From contig CM072806.1 in assembly GCA_037013495.1 (NCBI GenBank), positions 14,739,001-14,803,000 on the forward strand: a stretch of 64,000 nucleotides of DNA. The letters run 5' to 3'. Source of the stretch: Hippophae tibetana (lineage: Eukaryota; Streptophyta; Magnoliopsida; Rosales; Elaeagnaceae). Made by a program: the position numbers and the translations under genes. The notes under the pieces were generated by a model. It saw only the letters and a list, made by a program, of their open reading frames with translations, was not told the DNA's origin and searched no databases. This document shows, one piece after another, positions 34,114 to 47,160 of the stretch (position 1 is its first letter; each line of letters starts with the position of its first letter).

Positions 34114-34320
34114 GAAGAAATAAATTATCTCCTAAAATTCTGTTGAGAAATAAACAGATTAAACTTGAAAAGCAGAGGCACATGTCACAGAAGGTTGAAC
34201 AGAGTGCTCAGCTTGCTTTTTATTTCGCTCAAGTTATTTCTGGGAAATAAATTGTGGAAAAAATAGAATCAGAAAAAAGAGAGGATGACAAGAATCAAAG
34301 GAAATAGAAGACTGATCCCT

Positions 34321-34506
34321 TTACTTGGTTTTATTTGGTGTTTGTTTTGGTGTTGTTGAAGCTAAGCATATGAACCTGTTGGGAAGAGAATTTGAGAAAG
34401 GAGGTAAAGAGATGGAAAACAAGAAGAACCTATGTCTATAGGAAGGTTGGGTAGTGGAGGATAATGGGGATTGCGTAAAGCTCCACCCAAGGAACCTGGT
34501 TTTCAT
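34321..34506 (-). promoter_or_regulatory. possible upstream ORF in the leader of the LUL-type gene
   Basis: A 61-codon ORF with a true ATG lies about 210 bases upstream of the LUL-type start and is rich in Ser, Pro and Phe. An acceptor-like TTTCTCAACAG at plus 34140-34150 suggests a leader intron, so the ORF could be altered by splicing. A (CT)n tract on the plus strand at 34525-34537 lies just upstream, as is common near plant transcription starts. It may only be chance reading of a leader. Confidence 0.3.
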
Positions 34507-34559
34507 GCTTAAAGCAAACCGCCTTCTCTCTCTCTCTTATTGTTTCATTGTGGCAATTA

Positions 34560-36944
34560 TGTTCATACTTTTGTTTTTTCTTTTTCAGTAGGCAATTATG
34601 TTGGTACATGATAGGTTTTTTTTTCTTTTTTTCTTTTTTGTCCTACTTTTTTCATATTAAGAAATATACTTGATAGTTTTTTTATTTTATTTTTATAATC
34701 AGTAAATATACTTGATCGTAGATACACACTTTTCTACCGAGATAATGGGATGAGTCTAGAAATGTAACTCCCTAAAAAAATAATTATAAAAAATAATATT
34801 TATAGTAATAAAAATAATATTTTAATAATTTTAATAAGATTTAAATAAACATAATTCAATTTAATAAATTTAGATAATCATAATTTAATTAAAATAACAT
34901 TTAAATTTTTTTATGAATAATAAAACTATATAAATTAAAAAAATTGTGATATAAATTTTAAAATTATTTTTTTTATAAAAAAATTGATACTTAATAGTTA
35001 ATTATCACATTTCTACTGAGATAATGGGACTAATAGTTTTTTTTTAGTCTTGTTAGATTAAAATAGGTTATTTTTATTAATTACTAAAAATTAGATATTT
35101 TTAATTTTATAATTATAAAATTTGACACGTAATTTAAATAATTTTATAAAGAAAGTATGATTAAAACGTGGACTTAGGTGCTGGGATAATAATTTAAAAA
35201 TTAAAGTATTTATCATTAATCAAAATGAAAGTATTTGTAATTTGTTTTTTTTAGAGTTTATATATATATTTTTTATTTAAGTATCATAAATTTTATTTAT
35301 ATATTTAATTTAATTTTAAAAATTAAAGACATTATTAATCCTTAAAAATTAAATTGAAATCGTAATATAATAATAAAAATAAAGGTATTAAAAATTTATT
35401 ATGCATTATTTAATCCATTAATTTTTAAATTTTAAGAAATTTAATCTCCTAAATTTTACTCTAAATATATTAAATATGAAAAGAAAGTTAACCTAATATT
35501 ATCAAAAAAAAATATATTAAGAGATCAAAATATATAATATGATAATTTAGAAAACCTAATAAAAACAAATACTCTTAAAACTTGTAATTAGTATATATAT
35601 TTTTATTATTAAAAAAATATATCTCATTATTATACATTAAATACACGTTTAATATTGAACTACAGTTAATCAGATCACATTTATTCTTATTGGGGTTCTA
35701 TTTTATTGTTATAAGTTTTAGGCCATATTTTGTTTGCATAATATTAATGTAATGGAAATGATAACGACAATATAAATTAAATTTAATAAAAATAACATTA
35801 CTATTATTATATTTATTTAAGTAATAAAATTAAAATACCATTCTTATTAAAATAAAATTTATAAATGAAACAAAATTAAAAACTTAACTTTTTTATTTCT
35901 AAATAAAATAGAATGAGAAAAGTTAATAAATAATTATGCAAATGTATTCGTGAGATATGTAAGAGGAATGACCATTTCTATTACATTTTATTACAAATAA
36001 ATAATTAAACTAAACATAATAATACCTAGAATCAATTTTATTAACACTTTTATTAGTATCAATCAAACATGACCTTAGTAATGTATTTTTATAATTTTTT
36101 TAAAATTTAGGGGACCAATTTATTAATAAAGTGTTATTTAAAAAAAGATTTTAACACATTTCAAAACTATGTACCAGTTGCAATTGAACTTGTAATTTTT
36201 TCTAAATAATTAAGTCATTTATGTTATAAAATTAAAGAAAAAAAAACAATAAGAAAAAAAAAACAGTAAGCAAATGAAGGGAAAAATATAGATAAATTGA
36301 TCTCATATTATTATTCTTGTTTCTCAACTACAATGTTAAAGGTTGGATTTCAAGATAAAATATTAATTTAAATATATGATTTGATAATATTTAAATCTCT
36401 TTTTGAAACTCATTATCATAATACTAACTAATATAGGTAACTAATATTTGAATACATAAATCCTACCATTTTGCGTTGGTATTTCAATGTGTAAAATATG
36501 ATGTTTGTATTTTATTTAATGTTAACGTCTGTCATTTGTAAGGTTGATTATGCGTAGCTCAGTATCACATCACTTAGGACACATTTTTTTTTCTTATTAT
36601 ACATAACCACTCTCTTAGATTGCATATGTTTTCATTATTGATTGTTGGTTTTATCCTATTAGGGACCGGATATTTCTTTGTGTCTCAAACGCCTTTCGTT
36701 GTGGTTTTCGATGAGCTCACCGAGAGCTCAACGATTGCTTTTTGAGGTGATTGAAAAGCTTTGGTGGAGTTCATCCTTGCCTAGGGCGATGTTTACCCTC
36801 ATTGACCCATGGAGGCTTGAATTTTTTTATGAATTCAACTCTCGTTCTCTTATTTATTTTGCTAGAATCTAGGGGGAACACTGTCCATTTGTCACCAAAC
36901 TTCCTCGCTCAGGAGAAAAGCTTTGTCCATTTGTCACAAACTTC
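34560..36944. other. intergenic, very AT-rich, no gene seen
   Basis: The first part should hold the promoter of the LUL-type gene. From about 34620 on, the sequence is mostly A/T homopolymers and short repeats. The short ORFs around 36678-36996 are not supported as genes; they lie at the edge of repeat R1. Confidence 0.65.
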
Positions 36945-37575
36945 CTTGCTCATTTCTTGCTCCATGTCCCTTATAAGTATTAGGTCCATAAAATAGTGTG
37001 TACATCTATAGGATATAAGATATCATAGATGAATCCATCTCATATTTCACAAACATTGAACTGAGTGTAAAAAATGTGAGATTGAGTGAAGATTTATTGA
37101 ATGTGAGATTGAGTAAAGATTTGTTGAGAGTTAAAATCTATAATTGGCTACTAAATAGGCACATCATTTTGAGAAAATTTTCTCATTATTGAGTTTTTGT
37201 ATGTCGATTGGTAGTTGCATCTTTTTTAGCTTTTCAATATGTTCCTTGTTAATGCACGTTGTTAGCCTAGATAGAAGTCTATGAGGTACACCATCACTAT
37301 TGCGTTTATCGTCTATCTTTCTTTCTTATCTGTTGATAGTTTTTGGGATATATTGAGTTAAGCTTGATTTTGTTGTTGTATATTGCATTGTGTTATCTAC
37401 TTAATTCATGTTATGATACCCGTTTGGTTGAGTTGAAATAAAACTCACAAAAAGATTCCATAGATTGACTTATCCACCCTTTTTATAGGTCCTAGTTGCT
37501 TATTTTTGTCGAAAGTTCAATTTACCTATATACAATTGTTTTGACTTGTGAAACTTCAGAATACATAGTATAAGA
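36945..37575. repeat. dispersed repeat R1, copy 2
   Basis: It matches 3580-4700 in order. Examples are ctataggatat, ctcatatttcacaaacattg, gagtgtaaaaaatgtgag, acatcattttgaga, gttgttagcctag and taggtcctagttgc. It lacks about 500 bases found in the middle of copy 1. It lies about 1.1 kb upstream of a copia primer-binding site, so it may be part of that element's left LTR. Confidence 0.62.
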
Positions 37576-38715
37576 TTTGACATCTATATTATAATAATAC
37601 TTTCCACTTGATCTTAATTTGTTTCTTTAAAACCTTACTAGATGTAGTTCTCTAGTCCTTTGTATTTTGTGTTAGCTTTCCACATACGAAATATTAAGGC
37701 TATTTATTTTACTTAGTGTTTCTATCTTTCTCTATATAAGGTTGGATATTACGGATCAATAATGCATACACATACATAGTTAGGTACACTTTGATTGAAA
37801 ACATAATTTACACATACCACGGGATTGGTTTCTTAATATTTATACTTGGTTATGAGTAGTAGTTTTTTTTTCAATTTAAGTATAGGTATTTATGAAAATT
37901 ATTCAACAATTTTTGGATCAAAAAATTAGATTTTTTGGCACTTTAACAAGGTCCTTGATAAGGGTCTCGTTGGATGGTGGTCGGTAAGGACCCTCGACAA
38001 GGGTGGTGTTATATGGTTGAATGTGTTTTTCATGCTGGCTGTGTGCAATATATGGTTGAATATATTTCCTATGATAGTTGTTGATAGTTAGTAATTGAAA
38101 GTGGTTCTTATGTTTGATTATTCACTTTACTTCATATTATTGATCTTTGGCCACTTATCACACAACACTGAGAAGTGTGGCTTTGGAGGAAATTCAGGTT
38201 TGTATGTTTGACCAATTTGTTGTGGAGGCAACAAATGAAGGCAACAATAGGTAGTTCGGATAGAGGTCATAATTGATAAAAGTATTTGTGAATTTATTTA
38301 TGTTAGAATTGTATCTATTTTATTACTTAGTGAATTTATTTGCTACTGTGTTGTTTCCATAAGAAACTCGAGGATGTTACCACATAGATAAGACTTTTAT
38401 GTGGGTTTATCTCGTTACATCTTATGTTATGCATAATTTAGTGTTTGATTAGTACAATCTGAGTTTGAATTGTGTATGTTACAACATACTAAGGTTTAAA
38501 CTCTTATTATAAAGATTTCTCTTTTTATTTCCTTCTTTTTGAGTTTCGAATATTAAATCTGCTTTATAATATTGTTTGTATATAATATTTGTATACTAAT
38601 GTTGTGATTATCTGTTAATGATTTATCTTTCTATTGTTTATAAGTATAGGATGAGTACTTAAGGATTCATTATCTCTTTATCCTGGTTATATATCCAGTC
38701 TTGGACTCTTTCAAT

Positions 38716-38733
38716 TGGTATCAAAATTGGTGC
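38716..38733 (+). other. copia primer-binding site (tRNA-Met type)
   Basis: The sequence tggtatcaaaattggtgc starts two to three bases after a CA that can end an LTR (gactctttca, to 38713). It matches the plant copia primer site TGGTATCAGAGC at its first eight bases. A copia gag reading frame follows at once. Confidence 0.6.
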
Positions 38734-38799
38734 ACCTTTTTAGGGATTAATCGCTCTGGTGTTTACTCATTAAACTTGCTTATCATATACACACATTTA

Positions 38800-41130
38800 T
38801 CTCTAATGGACTTAGGAGAAGAAGGTAACATAGGTAGGCCTTCATTGTTCAATGGGCTCAATTATGCATATTGGAAATCTTAGATGTGGACCTTCTTATA
38901 GGTCCTTGGAAACTATGTATGGTTTTCGGTTAAGAAGAGCTGGACGTATCCAACCAAAACTCTTCCAGAGAATACTTTCATTCCTAAACCTATGATTGAG
39001 TTGACAAAAGAGAAAATCAAGGAATTTGAATATGTTATCATCAAGGCTATCACCTATGGTAAATATAGAAGAATTCAAAGTTGTACAACCTCTAAGCAAG
39101 CATAAGATATTCTGGAAACTACCTATGAGGTAATTTCGTAGTAAAAAAATCTAGAATTATGAAGTTAAACACAGGCTTTGAACTCTGTATTATGAAAGAG
39201 AATGTAACATTTGAAAATTTATATGCTCGGTGCTCAAATATTGTCAATTTTTTTTCCAATTTGAGTAGACCAATTAGTGAGAAAAATAAAATTGAGAATA
39301 TTATCGCTAGTCTGCCTTATTAGTTTCATGCCAAAGTAACCATGATCGAATCAATGTACAAGCTTGGTGAACTCACTGTAAATGAGTTGATTGGTGATTT
39401 TCAAGTCTTCAAACTTCATCACCTATTACCTAAACAAGATCAAATTATTTTTGAAAAGGGAAAGAGCTTGAAGCTTAAGACCACCAAAGGTAATGGTCCC
39501 AGCAAAGAAGTGAACACCACTATGTAAGTGATGATGATTCTAACATTGACGAAGAAGAAATGGCATTACTTTCCAAAAGGTTCATTAAATTCTCCCAAAA
39601 ATATTTGGTGGACTTGGAAGAGAAAATTTGAGCACTAAAAGCTCAAAATTTGTAATGATTGATGAAAAGTCAAAGAATGAGGTTGAAAAACCTAAAAAAA
39701 TCCACCTTAACAAAATCAAGTTCTTTGAGAGTAGGAAGCCCAATCATATTGCTACAAATTGTCTTTCAAAACAAAAATTCATGAATAAGCATGCTATAGA
39801 GGTTGAGTTTATTATTTTGAATAATACCAGTAGGGACGATGGGGTGATACCAACTTTTTAGCCTTTTGGCTTCAATATATGTCATAAATCTTCCAACTAC
39901 AACCTCAGATGCTCAAGCGGTTCTTAATGAATATGATGAGGATGAGTGAGATAATTTCCTCTATTCTTAGAATGGCTCTTGATGGAGCATGTTAAATTAG
40001 AGAAAGAAAAGAAAAAGGCTTTGGAGAGCATAAAGGAAAAAAGATTGTGAAATAAGCACTTTGAATGTCACACTTATGGAGAAGAAGTCTTCAATTAATG
40101 GTGAAAAGCATAATCTCACAAACATACGGGAGATCATTCAAAAGAGATATTCTAATTTGTAAGAAAATTTTAATGCAAATCATGAGAAGATAAAAGCAAC
40201 TTGATTAACAGTTAAAGTGTTTCACTTCTGGTAAAGTTACTCCTTTGTATGTCAATCTTGATCCCTCATCCAATTAGAATACTAAAATCGATCAATTGAA
40301 GATGAATATAATTGTCCTTGAAATTACCAAGGAGTATCTGGCTCATACTCTCGCTAAAAAAGAAGTTGAAGTGAAATAATTGTATGAAAGAGTTGGAATC
40401 CTCAACAATTGTGTGACTTACTTGGAATTTTTCCTAAAAGAAAAGGAAGATTTAATTAAAGCTTTAAAGAATAATATTTAGTATGAGTGAGAAAGAGCTC
40501 GTTCAATCTTCTTCTCTAGTCAACAAACTGAAGATGAGTTCTTAGAAGATACATGAAGTCATTAGTAGTACCAAGTCTTTTGGTGATAAATGTGGTATTG
40601 GGTATGATGAAAGAGTATCTACTTCAACAACGATAGCACCAAAGTTTGTTAAGGAAATTACTCAAGAACTGAAGTTGAACTTAGTTGCTATCACCCCTAA
40701 AGATAAGTTGATTGTCACGTCGCAACCTATTTCCTGTAGCAAGGTGAACACCTCACCTAAGGCTAGTTCTTCTCGATAGTGTTCTATTACTCCTACCTAC
40801 TATTTCTTCTATGCGTCATCACTAGGTGAACATGGGCATTTGAAATCCCATTGTAATAAATTGACTTCGTATCCTCGTATGAAAGTTAATGTGAATGCTT
40901 CTTCTTCTTCTTTTCTGCGTACTACTCCTAATATTTAGAGACTCAGATTCTCTAACTCTTCTACTTGTTTGTCTTATCTTTATGAGACTGTTGGTCACTT
41001 TACTAGGAAATGTCCTAAATATTTAGGGAGTACATCTCAAAGTTCTCCATCTTGCTAACCCGCATCTCCTATATCAGGATGTAGCTATTATAGCTCATTT
41101 AAGCATTTACAAGCTAGGTGTATTATACAT
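38800..41130 (+). pseudogene. copia gag relic, SIRE/Maximus-like
   Basis: The opening GRPSLFNGLNYAYWKS, followed by a stop and MWTFL, is the N-terminal gag signature of this lineage. It continues as an AWDILETTYE-like block near 39105 (reading QA, stop, DILETTYE) and LGELTVNELIGDFQVFKLH (39363-39420), the UBN2-type gag domain. A zinc-knuckle remnant reads FFESRKPNHIATNC near 39720, with the first two cysteines lost. A coiled-coil part covers about 39960-40560. Two further knuckle-like pieces, GEHGHLKSHC (about 40824) and VGHFTRKCPK (about 40990), follow. Stops and frameshifts are frequent. No integrase or reverse transcriptase follows, so the element was truncated or swapped. Confidence 0.75.
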
Positions 41131-41394
41131 ATCAGACACTCTGTGGAATTAAAAAAATATATTTATCAAATAGTTTTCTTGGCTCGATTCATATGGATCA
41201 CTCGATAGGATTTTCTAGACCTTCTAAACAAAACAAGTATCGAGTTCCATATACTTTACATGCTTACATGACACGAAGGCTACCTCTTGCTCAGTTTCCC
41301 TTTACAAATTTTTTAAATAGAAAGATGCTATTTGGTCATTATTTTTGAGTGATTTGTATGTGCTTGGTAGTCTAGAACTCTCTTTCTATTTTTC

Positions 41395-42420
41395 TCTATC
41401 TCTCCTCAGGGCTTTCTACATTTTTTTGATGCACCTCGCCACACTCCTCGGCTAGGTGGCTCATCAGATTAGTTTTACATGCTCGTTGAGTGGCTTATTG
41501 AGCACTCCAACGAGGAGGTTGGCAAGGACCATGGTGAGGTGTACTAGATACTATATATAGACCCTTCGAGTACCTATTTTATCACACCTCAAAATTGTAT
41601 CATTCTCTTCTTACTATACCAATACCTTTTACCCTCACTTTTAAACTAAAAATGGCCCCAAAGTGTGCCAGAAGTGTAAAGAAGTAAAAGTAGTTTGAGC
41701 CTGTTGGCCCCTCAAGTAGTGCATCCATTCTCTATAAGCATCTTGTTGATATCCTTGAGTTTCTAGCTATCGAGGAAAAGTTTGTTTACTTTTCTTAGAT
41801 TTCACTATGTTCCCTTAATTATTCCTATAATGATAATTTTGTTAAGAAGTTCTATGTTGTCCTACCTTCTGTTATCTCTACTAACTTCTCTACCACTCTT
41901 GTCCTCAGAATAAAGTCACTTTTTATAGAAATGATATTGTTAGTTTATTATCTCTTCTTGATGTTAAGTATCCTTCTTTCCCCATCACCCCTTTTGAATT
42001 TGAAAATATAACTTTTGCTTATCTTCCTATTAAATATGAACTTGTGAATGAATGCAACTTAGTTGAGATGGTGAACTAGTTGGTTGGGCTTGGATACACT
42101 TATAATGGTGGAACTCTCATTGTTAACAAAGATGTATGCCTCTAGTAGTCGTCTTAATGATGTTATTAGTGCTACTATTCATCCCCGTTCTCATCACCAT
42201 ACACTATCCTTCTTTGATTTCCATTTTTTGTAATATCCTTTTTCTTGTCTTAGCAAAGTAACTATTTCACTCTCGTTATATCCTTCTAATCATTCCATTG
42301 AATTTTTTTGGAAAACTATTAAGATTTCTTCAAATCTTTATCTTCTTCAAAAGGGTGTTTTTCAAGGTTTCATCTTCTTTAAGAATACAAGTAAGTAATC
42401 AAAGTTTTTTAAAATAAGTC
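41395..42420 (+). pseudogene. transposon-type ORF relic with its own TATA region
   Basis: A TATA-like box (tatatatag, 41560-41568) lies about 85 bases before an ATG at 41651-41653 (MAPKCARSVKK, then stop). Beyond it, fragments in changing frames can be followed: SSSASILYKHLVDILEFLAIEEKFV, LDVKYPSFPITPFEFENITFAYLP-like and SSRLNDVISATIHPRSHHH. The layout resembles proteins annotated as putative plant transposon protein, but the match is weaker than for the next entry. Confidence 0.4.
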
Positions 42421-42589
42421 TTGAAATAATTTCTATGATTTTTTTGGATTAAAAAGAGTTTCAAATCCGAATTGGACAAAGTAAGGGTGAGAATGTTTTT
42501 TAGATTAATTAGTATTTGTTATTTGGATTATTTTGTGAACACTTGGGATTTTAAGATTTATTTGATTTAAAATGGCATCGAAAAGGAGT

Positions 42590-43708
42590 TAGGTTGAAAA
42601 ACAAAAGATGTAGAAACTCTTGTAGAGTATAATAGAGCCAAAATTTCTAGTATTGATGCCAAACTTAGATATGATAAGTCCACTTATCAACAAAAGTTTT
42701 ATAGAAGAAAGGGGTATGGATTTTGTAATGGGGAAAAATTTCCATTTGAGGGCATTATTAATGTAAATAGCATCTCCAAGATGGAGATAGTTTGTTAAGG
42801 AATGGAAAGCAGCTGTAGAATATATTATTCCAAAATTTTATCATAATGTTCTCAATGCTATTATTAATAAGGTCAAAGTATGGGGTGTATTAGTTCCATT
42901 TGGGTTGTTTGATATTAATGCTCATAATGGTTTGATGGATATAGTCCAGGGTTAGTATGAGACTTATTTGAATAATGTGGATAATGTTGTAGTAATAGAA
43001 AACTTAGTAGTAGAAGGGGCTAAGTGGGGTTATGCCAGTGGAAAATTAAGAGGCTTTGAATCTAAGTATTTGGGTAAGGTTCTCTGCATCTGTAGTATTT
43101 TGTTTGCTCAAGACTTATATCGACTACTAATTACCGCTTTGTGGATAGGGAAAATGCTATATTATTATATGCTATAATGTACATAATAACTATTAATGTT
43201 GGAGTTATGATTCATAATAGGATAAAATTGTCTGCAAACAACCACTAATTGATTTATTTCTTCCTAACTCATTAATGCTTTATGCGCAAAAGTAGGGATA
43301 AAGTACCAAAAGGTGAAGCATTGCTTCAACCGGGTGAATTACTAAATCTATCATAATATAATGAACTCACCTCAGGTACTAATATTGCTCAAAGGGATAG
43401 AATGGTTGTTTCTTCATCAAGAATAACAACGAAACATAAAAGTCATCATCTAAGTAAAATAATGACTTACTTGGAAAATTATAACCAAGCTTATACTACT
43501 TAAAATGTTTCTTTTACAAATTGACAACATCATGATCGGGTGAATTATAACCATACTTTCTATGAAATGCATCGGTTAACACTTAACCATCTTGGGGTAG
43601 ATTCAAGTCATTTAAGAGAACATAATAATCAAGATTATGATTTCATCTTTACACCACCTGAATGATCACAACATGAAGAACAAGGGTTAGACGACATAGA
43701 TGACTAAG
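42590..43708 (+). pseudogene. 'putative plant transposon protein' relic (PF20167-like)
   Basis: Blocks in order are EYNRAKISSIDAKLRYDKS, QKFYRRKGYGF, EWKAAVEYIIPKFYHNVLN, WGVLVPFGLFDINAHNGL and VEGAKWGYASGKLRGFESKYLGK. A frame change near 43085 leads to NAILLYAIM and INVGVMIHNRIKLSANNH, followed by KVPKGEALLQPGEL near 43300. This order (VRGxxVPF, EGAxW, LLYAI, GxxI, VPxxEALL) is what I know from the widespread plant domain found in gypsy-associated ORFs. The acidic tail ends LDDIDD at 43706. Several stops and at least two frameshifts are present. Its role in elements is unknown. Confidence 0.65.
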
Positions 43709-46340
43709 ATCCAAACATGCTATGGAATTTTTATTGCTTTTATGTATTTTGTTTTAGCATGTTTTATTTTTTTTCTTTTATATTTTATTTGCTTTTGTTT
43801 TATGCTTTTCACATTTTATGTAATTTATTTTTCTTTAGTTTGTTTTATTTCCTGTCATGTGAGCTTAGTTATTTTATTTGGAATTGTAAAAATTTATAAT
43901 TGTTTGTTAAGATGTCTGAGAAGTACACAACATTCTTACTGTGTAATTAAAATGATTGAAATGATGGATGCACTTATACATCATAATTGATCATATAGCA
44001 AATGGGCAACTTTTCTCTTATTTTATTTTTATCTTTAAATTGTAATTGTTACATTAAGGGCAATATAAATTATAAGTTGGGGTGAAAAAATTACATTACA
44101 TAAATTTGTGCAATTTTAAATTTTTTATTAAAACATATGTTAAATTTACACTTATTTTTATTTTTTTTATTTTCATTTATTTTTCATTTAATTTCTTTAT
44201 ATGAAGTTTATTTATTAATTTTAGGGATAATTAGGTTTAATTTTTTAAAAATAGTTAGGTATAATTTTTAAAAAATTTCTTACAAAATTATCATATTTTT
44301 TAGTTGATTTTAAGCAAATGATTGAGTCTTTACAAGTTTAAATTAATATTTTCAATATATCGTGGAGTAATATGATAATTAGTTTTTTTTCTTCATAATT
44401 TATGTTTTATGATTTAATGTTGAAATTGAGATAAATCCTAAATTTGTTTTTATGAATCAAATAGTGGATACTACCTTGTGAGAATATTTTGAGCCTATTA
44501 TCATTCTATTTTGAGAGATAATATTTTTCTACTCATTTAAACATTACTCTTATTGTTCAAATTATTAGATGATCTCTATAGTTTTTGAAATGAATATTAG
44601 AATTTTCAATATCTAATAAAGTGTCGTATACTTATTTATTTATGCATGACTTCCACCAAAAGAAAGCCAAAATTAGGGACTCACCAAAATCCTACAAATA
44701 AGAACAAGGATCCACTCTCTAAAAAAAGAGCGAGAAAGAAAATTAAAAAAGAGAGAAAAATCAAAAGTATAAACTAAATATTATTACCTAAAAGTTCCTA
44801 AAAATCGTGAGAAATAGCTATTACAAAAGAATGATAGAAAATAAATCCCTTGAATTCATTTATAAAGGCATATATTTGATATTTTTATTTGATGATTTTA
44901 ATTGATGCATGAAAATAGTATTTGTTTTCTTTATAAATCCTTTCATTTGATTCCTTGATTTTAGGATTTAAAGGAAAAAAATTTCCCTTACGGATTCTAC
45001 TCGTGCATTAAATCCAACTAGTTTCTAATAGTACTAAAGAGATGTCAAAATTAAAAATAAATAAATAAATCAATAAATAAAAATTAATTTCTAATTTTTA
45101 TTATACCAACGATAGTGATAAAAACTTTTTCGATAAAAATGTGTATAATGAATACGCAAGTATATGTATCACAATAAATAATATAATGATAAGAAAAGAT
45201 CATTCACATAGAGATGACGTTATTAGAAAATAATTTTAAAATTAAAAAGTAAAAATTAATTTTTGTGTCTTTATATTTTAAGAAAGCAAAATTAAAAAAA
45301 CTAAAAATAAATAATAGTAATTAATTAACTCAGAATTGATACGTAAGAAGATATATGAGAAAATATCTAGGAATACTTAATCCCCCAATTTTCTAAACAT
45401 GTGAATCACTAATATCTTCCCAATATAATTATTAATTAATTACATGATCAATTGTATCTAACCTAGCATGTATTCCTCTCTCAAGTAAACTACACATCAT
45501 ATAATAATTGATTTAATTACACTTTCATGTCAATTAAATTGCATATTACTCATTAAGTTTATCAATTATGGATCACATACATAAAAATTATACATTTATG
45601 TCTATAAACTCTTCATGTAATTTAATCAAGACAAACAATTAAATAATTATTTCAAACTTATTTAATTGTCTCTCTAGATAAATTGTTTGTCAAACAATTA
45701 ATAGCATAAAAATTAGATTAAATAATATAATTAAATTATAATTATAATTGGAGTAAAATGTTATATCATCACATGGTAAAAATTGGGTTTATAAGATCAT
45801 TAGATTAATAAATTAACTACACATAATTGTGTTTATAAAGCTCATATTTTTCATAAATATAATATAATTAAATTATAATTATAATTGGGGTAAAATGTTA
45901 TATCATCACATAGTAAAAATTGGGTTCATAAGATCACTAGATTAATAAATTAACTACACATAATTGTGTTTATAAAGCTCATATTTTTCATAAAGAAAGA
46001 CTTAAGAATTTATAAAGAAATGAGAAGAAGAATAAATACAATTAATCTATTGAATTGTAACACCAATATCCTCTTGATTATATACTAACATTGTATCTCA
46101 TTTCAATTTTTTTTGTATTTTTCTCTCTTCTTAGCAAAGATCCTAGAGTCCATTACCATTAAATGTATTTTAAATAGTTATTGCTCTTGGTCTAATCAAA
46201 GTATAAATTTACAAAATTCTATAATCTTTTTTTTTTCAAAAATGCTCATTCTAACTACAAAAATCAAATCTCTACCATTAGCCAAATTAATAAAACTGAA
46301 GTAGAAATAAAAACTTGGGGCATTCTTTACCTTTTAGTAT
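43709..46340. other. repeat-derived DNA, no gene seen
   Basis: It begins with a T-rich stretch (43730-43900) that gives misleading hydrophobic ORFs. At about 45125-45230 the phrase acgcaagtatatgtatcac, followed by catagagatgacg, resembles the cgcaagt/pre-repeat motif of many plant LTRs (compare 15158). This suggests an LTR fragment extending to about 46100. Confidence 0.5.
45722..45995. repeat. tandem duplication, 137-bp unit
   Basis: Two adjacent copies (about 45722-45858 and 45859-45995) differ at only a few positions, for example acatggtaaa against acatagtaaa and gatcattag against gatcactag. High identity points to a recent event. Confidence 0.92.
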
Positions 46341-46349
46341 AAGTAAAAA

Positions 46350-47160
46350 ATTAGAGTTTAATAAGCTTCTTGAAAAACTCAAGACCAGATTGGATAGTAG
46401 GAAGTCAAAATTGTCATCTCAAGCAGGTCGAAATACTTTGATCAATTTTATGCTACAAACTATTCTCATTTATTTTATGAGCACTTTCGAATGACTCATT
46501 GATAAAAAAAGTTATAGGAGAAAGGTAATATATACTCTCGAAACTTTTTACTCCTATTGATTAGGATTCAGTTGGGAGGTCTGGGCTTCTGAAAAATTGA
46601 GTATTTCAATAATGCCATGCTTTCCAAAGCTTCTTCGGAGTTGGTAATCCAAATTGATAAACTCTAGGTTAAAGTCTTTAGTCAATAATATTTACACATA
46701 ACTTGTTCCTTATTGCCAATAAAAATCAAATGATTCTAGTATTTGGAAAGGACTATTGTGGACTCAAGACAACCTAATTAAAGGCAATTATTAGGAAATA
46801 TGATAGGATAATTTCAATCTTTGGAATGATCCTTAAATACTAGCTCTACCATAACAATTACTTTGTCAAATGTTATTAGAAAGAATAGCTTCGTACACAA
46901 ATTTATAACAAGTGAACTTTATTTTTGATCTTTGTTTTTGTAATAATAATTGGTTTTGGTACAATCAAAAACTTTTTGCTCTGTTTGGACATCATATCAC
47001 ATCATATATCTTGAAACTTAAACATCTTGATCCTTTAATACCCGATCGAGTTTTTTGGTATGAGTTATGCAAACAAAAAGTTTCTTTTAAGGATGCTTAT
47101 GGAGTTTTAGGCCATTATAGAATCCAAAATCCTTATTTTAATCTTTGGAGAAAAAATTAA
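46350..47160 (+). pseudogene. LINE (L1-type) fragment: end of reverse transcriptase and zinc-binding region
   Basis: The C-terminal end of plant L1 reverse transcriptase is recognisable. It reads KLLEKLKTRLDSRKSKLSSQAGRNTLINF at 46368-46460 (several frames agree), YFMSTFE, GGLGF, KIEYFNNAMLSKAS and LWTQDN-like text near 46755. The zinc-binding region follows as DPLIPDRVFWYELCKQKVSFKDAYGVL (47028-47110). Stops and frameshifts are frequent. Neither the endonuclease nor the catalytic part of the polymerase is present, as usual for old LINE pieces. Confidence 0.7.

Noticed and set aside
33760..34115. Overlapping ORFs in other frames of the first LUL exon
   Set aside because: They are shadows of a GC-richer coding exon whose own frame is fully supported.
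37920..38020. Mirrored words around aaggtccttgataaggg and aaggaccctcgacaaggg as a hairpin regulator
   Set aside because: They are mostly direct, imperfect repeats in LTR-like DNA; a stable fold is not evident.
43700..43990. Hydrophobic 96-residue ORF resembling a membrane protein
   Set aside because: It comes from a T-rich stretch in repeat DNA; the Phe/Leu run is a composition effect.
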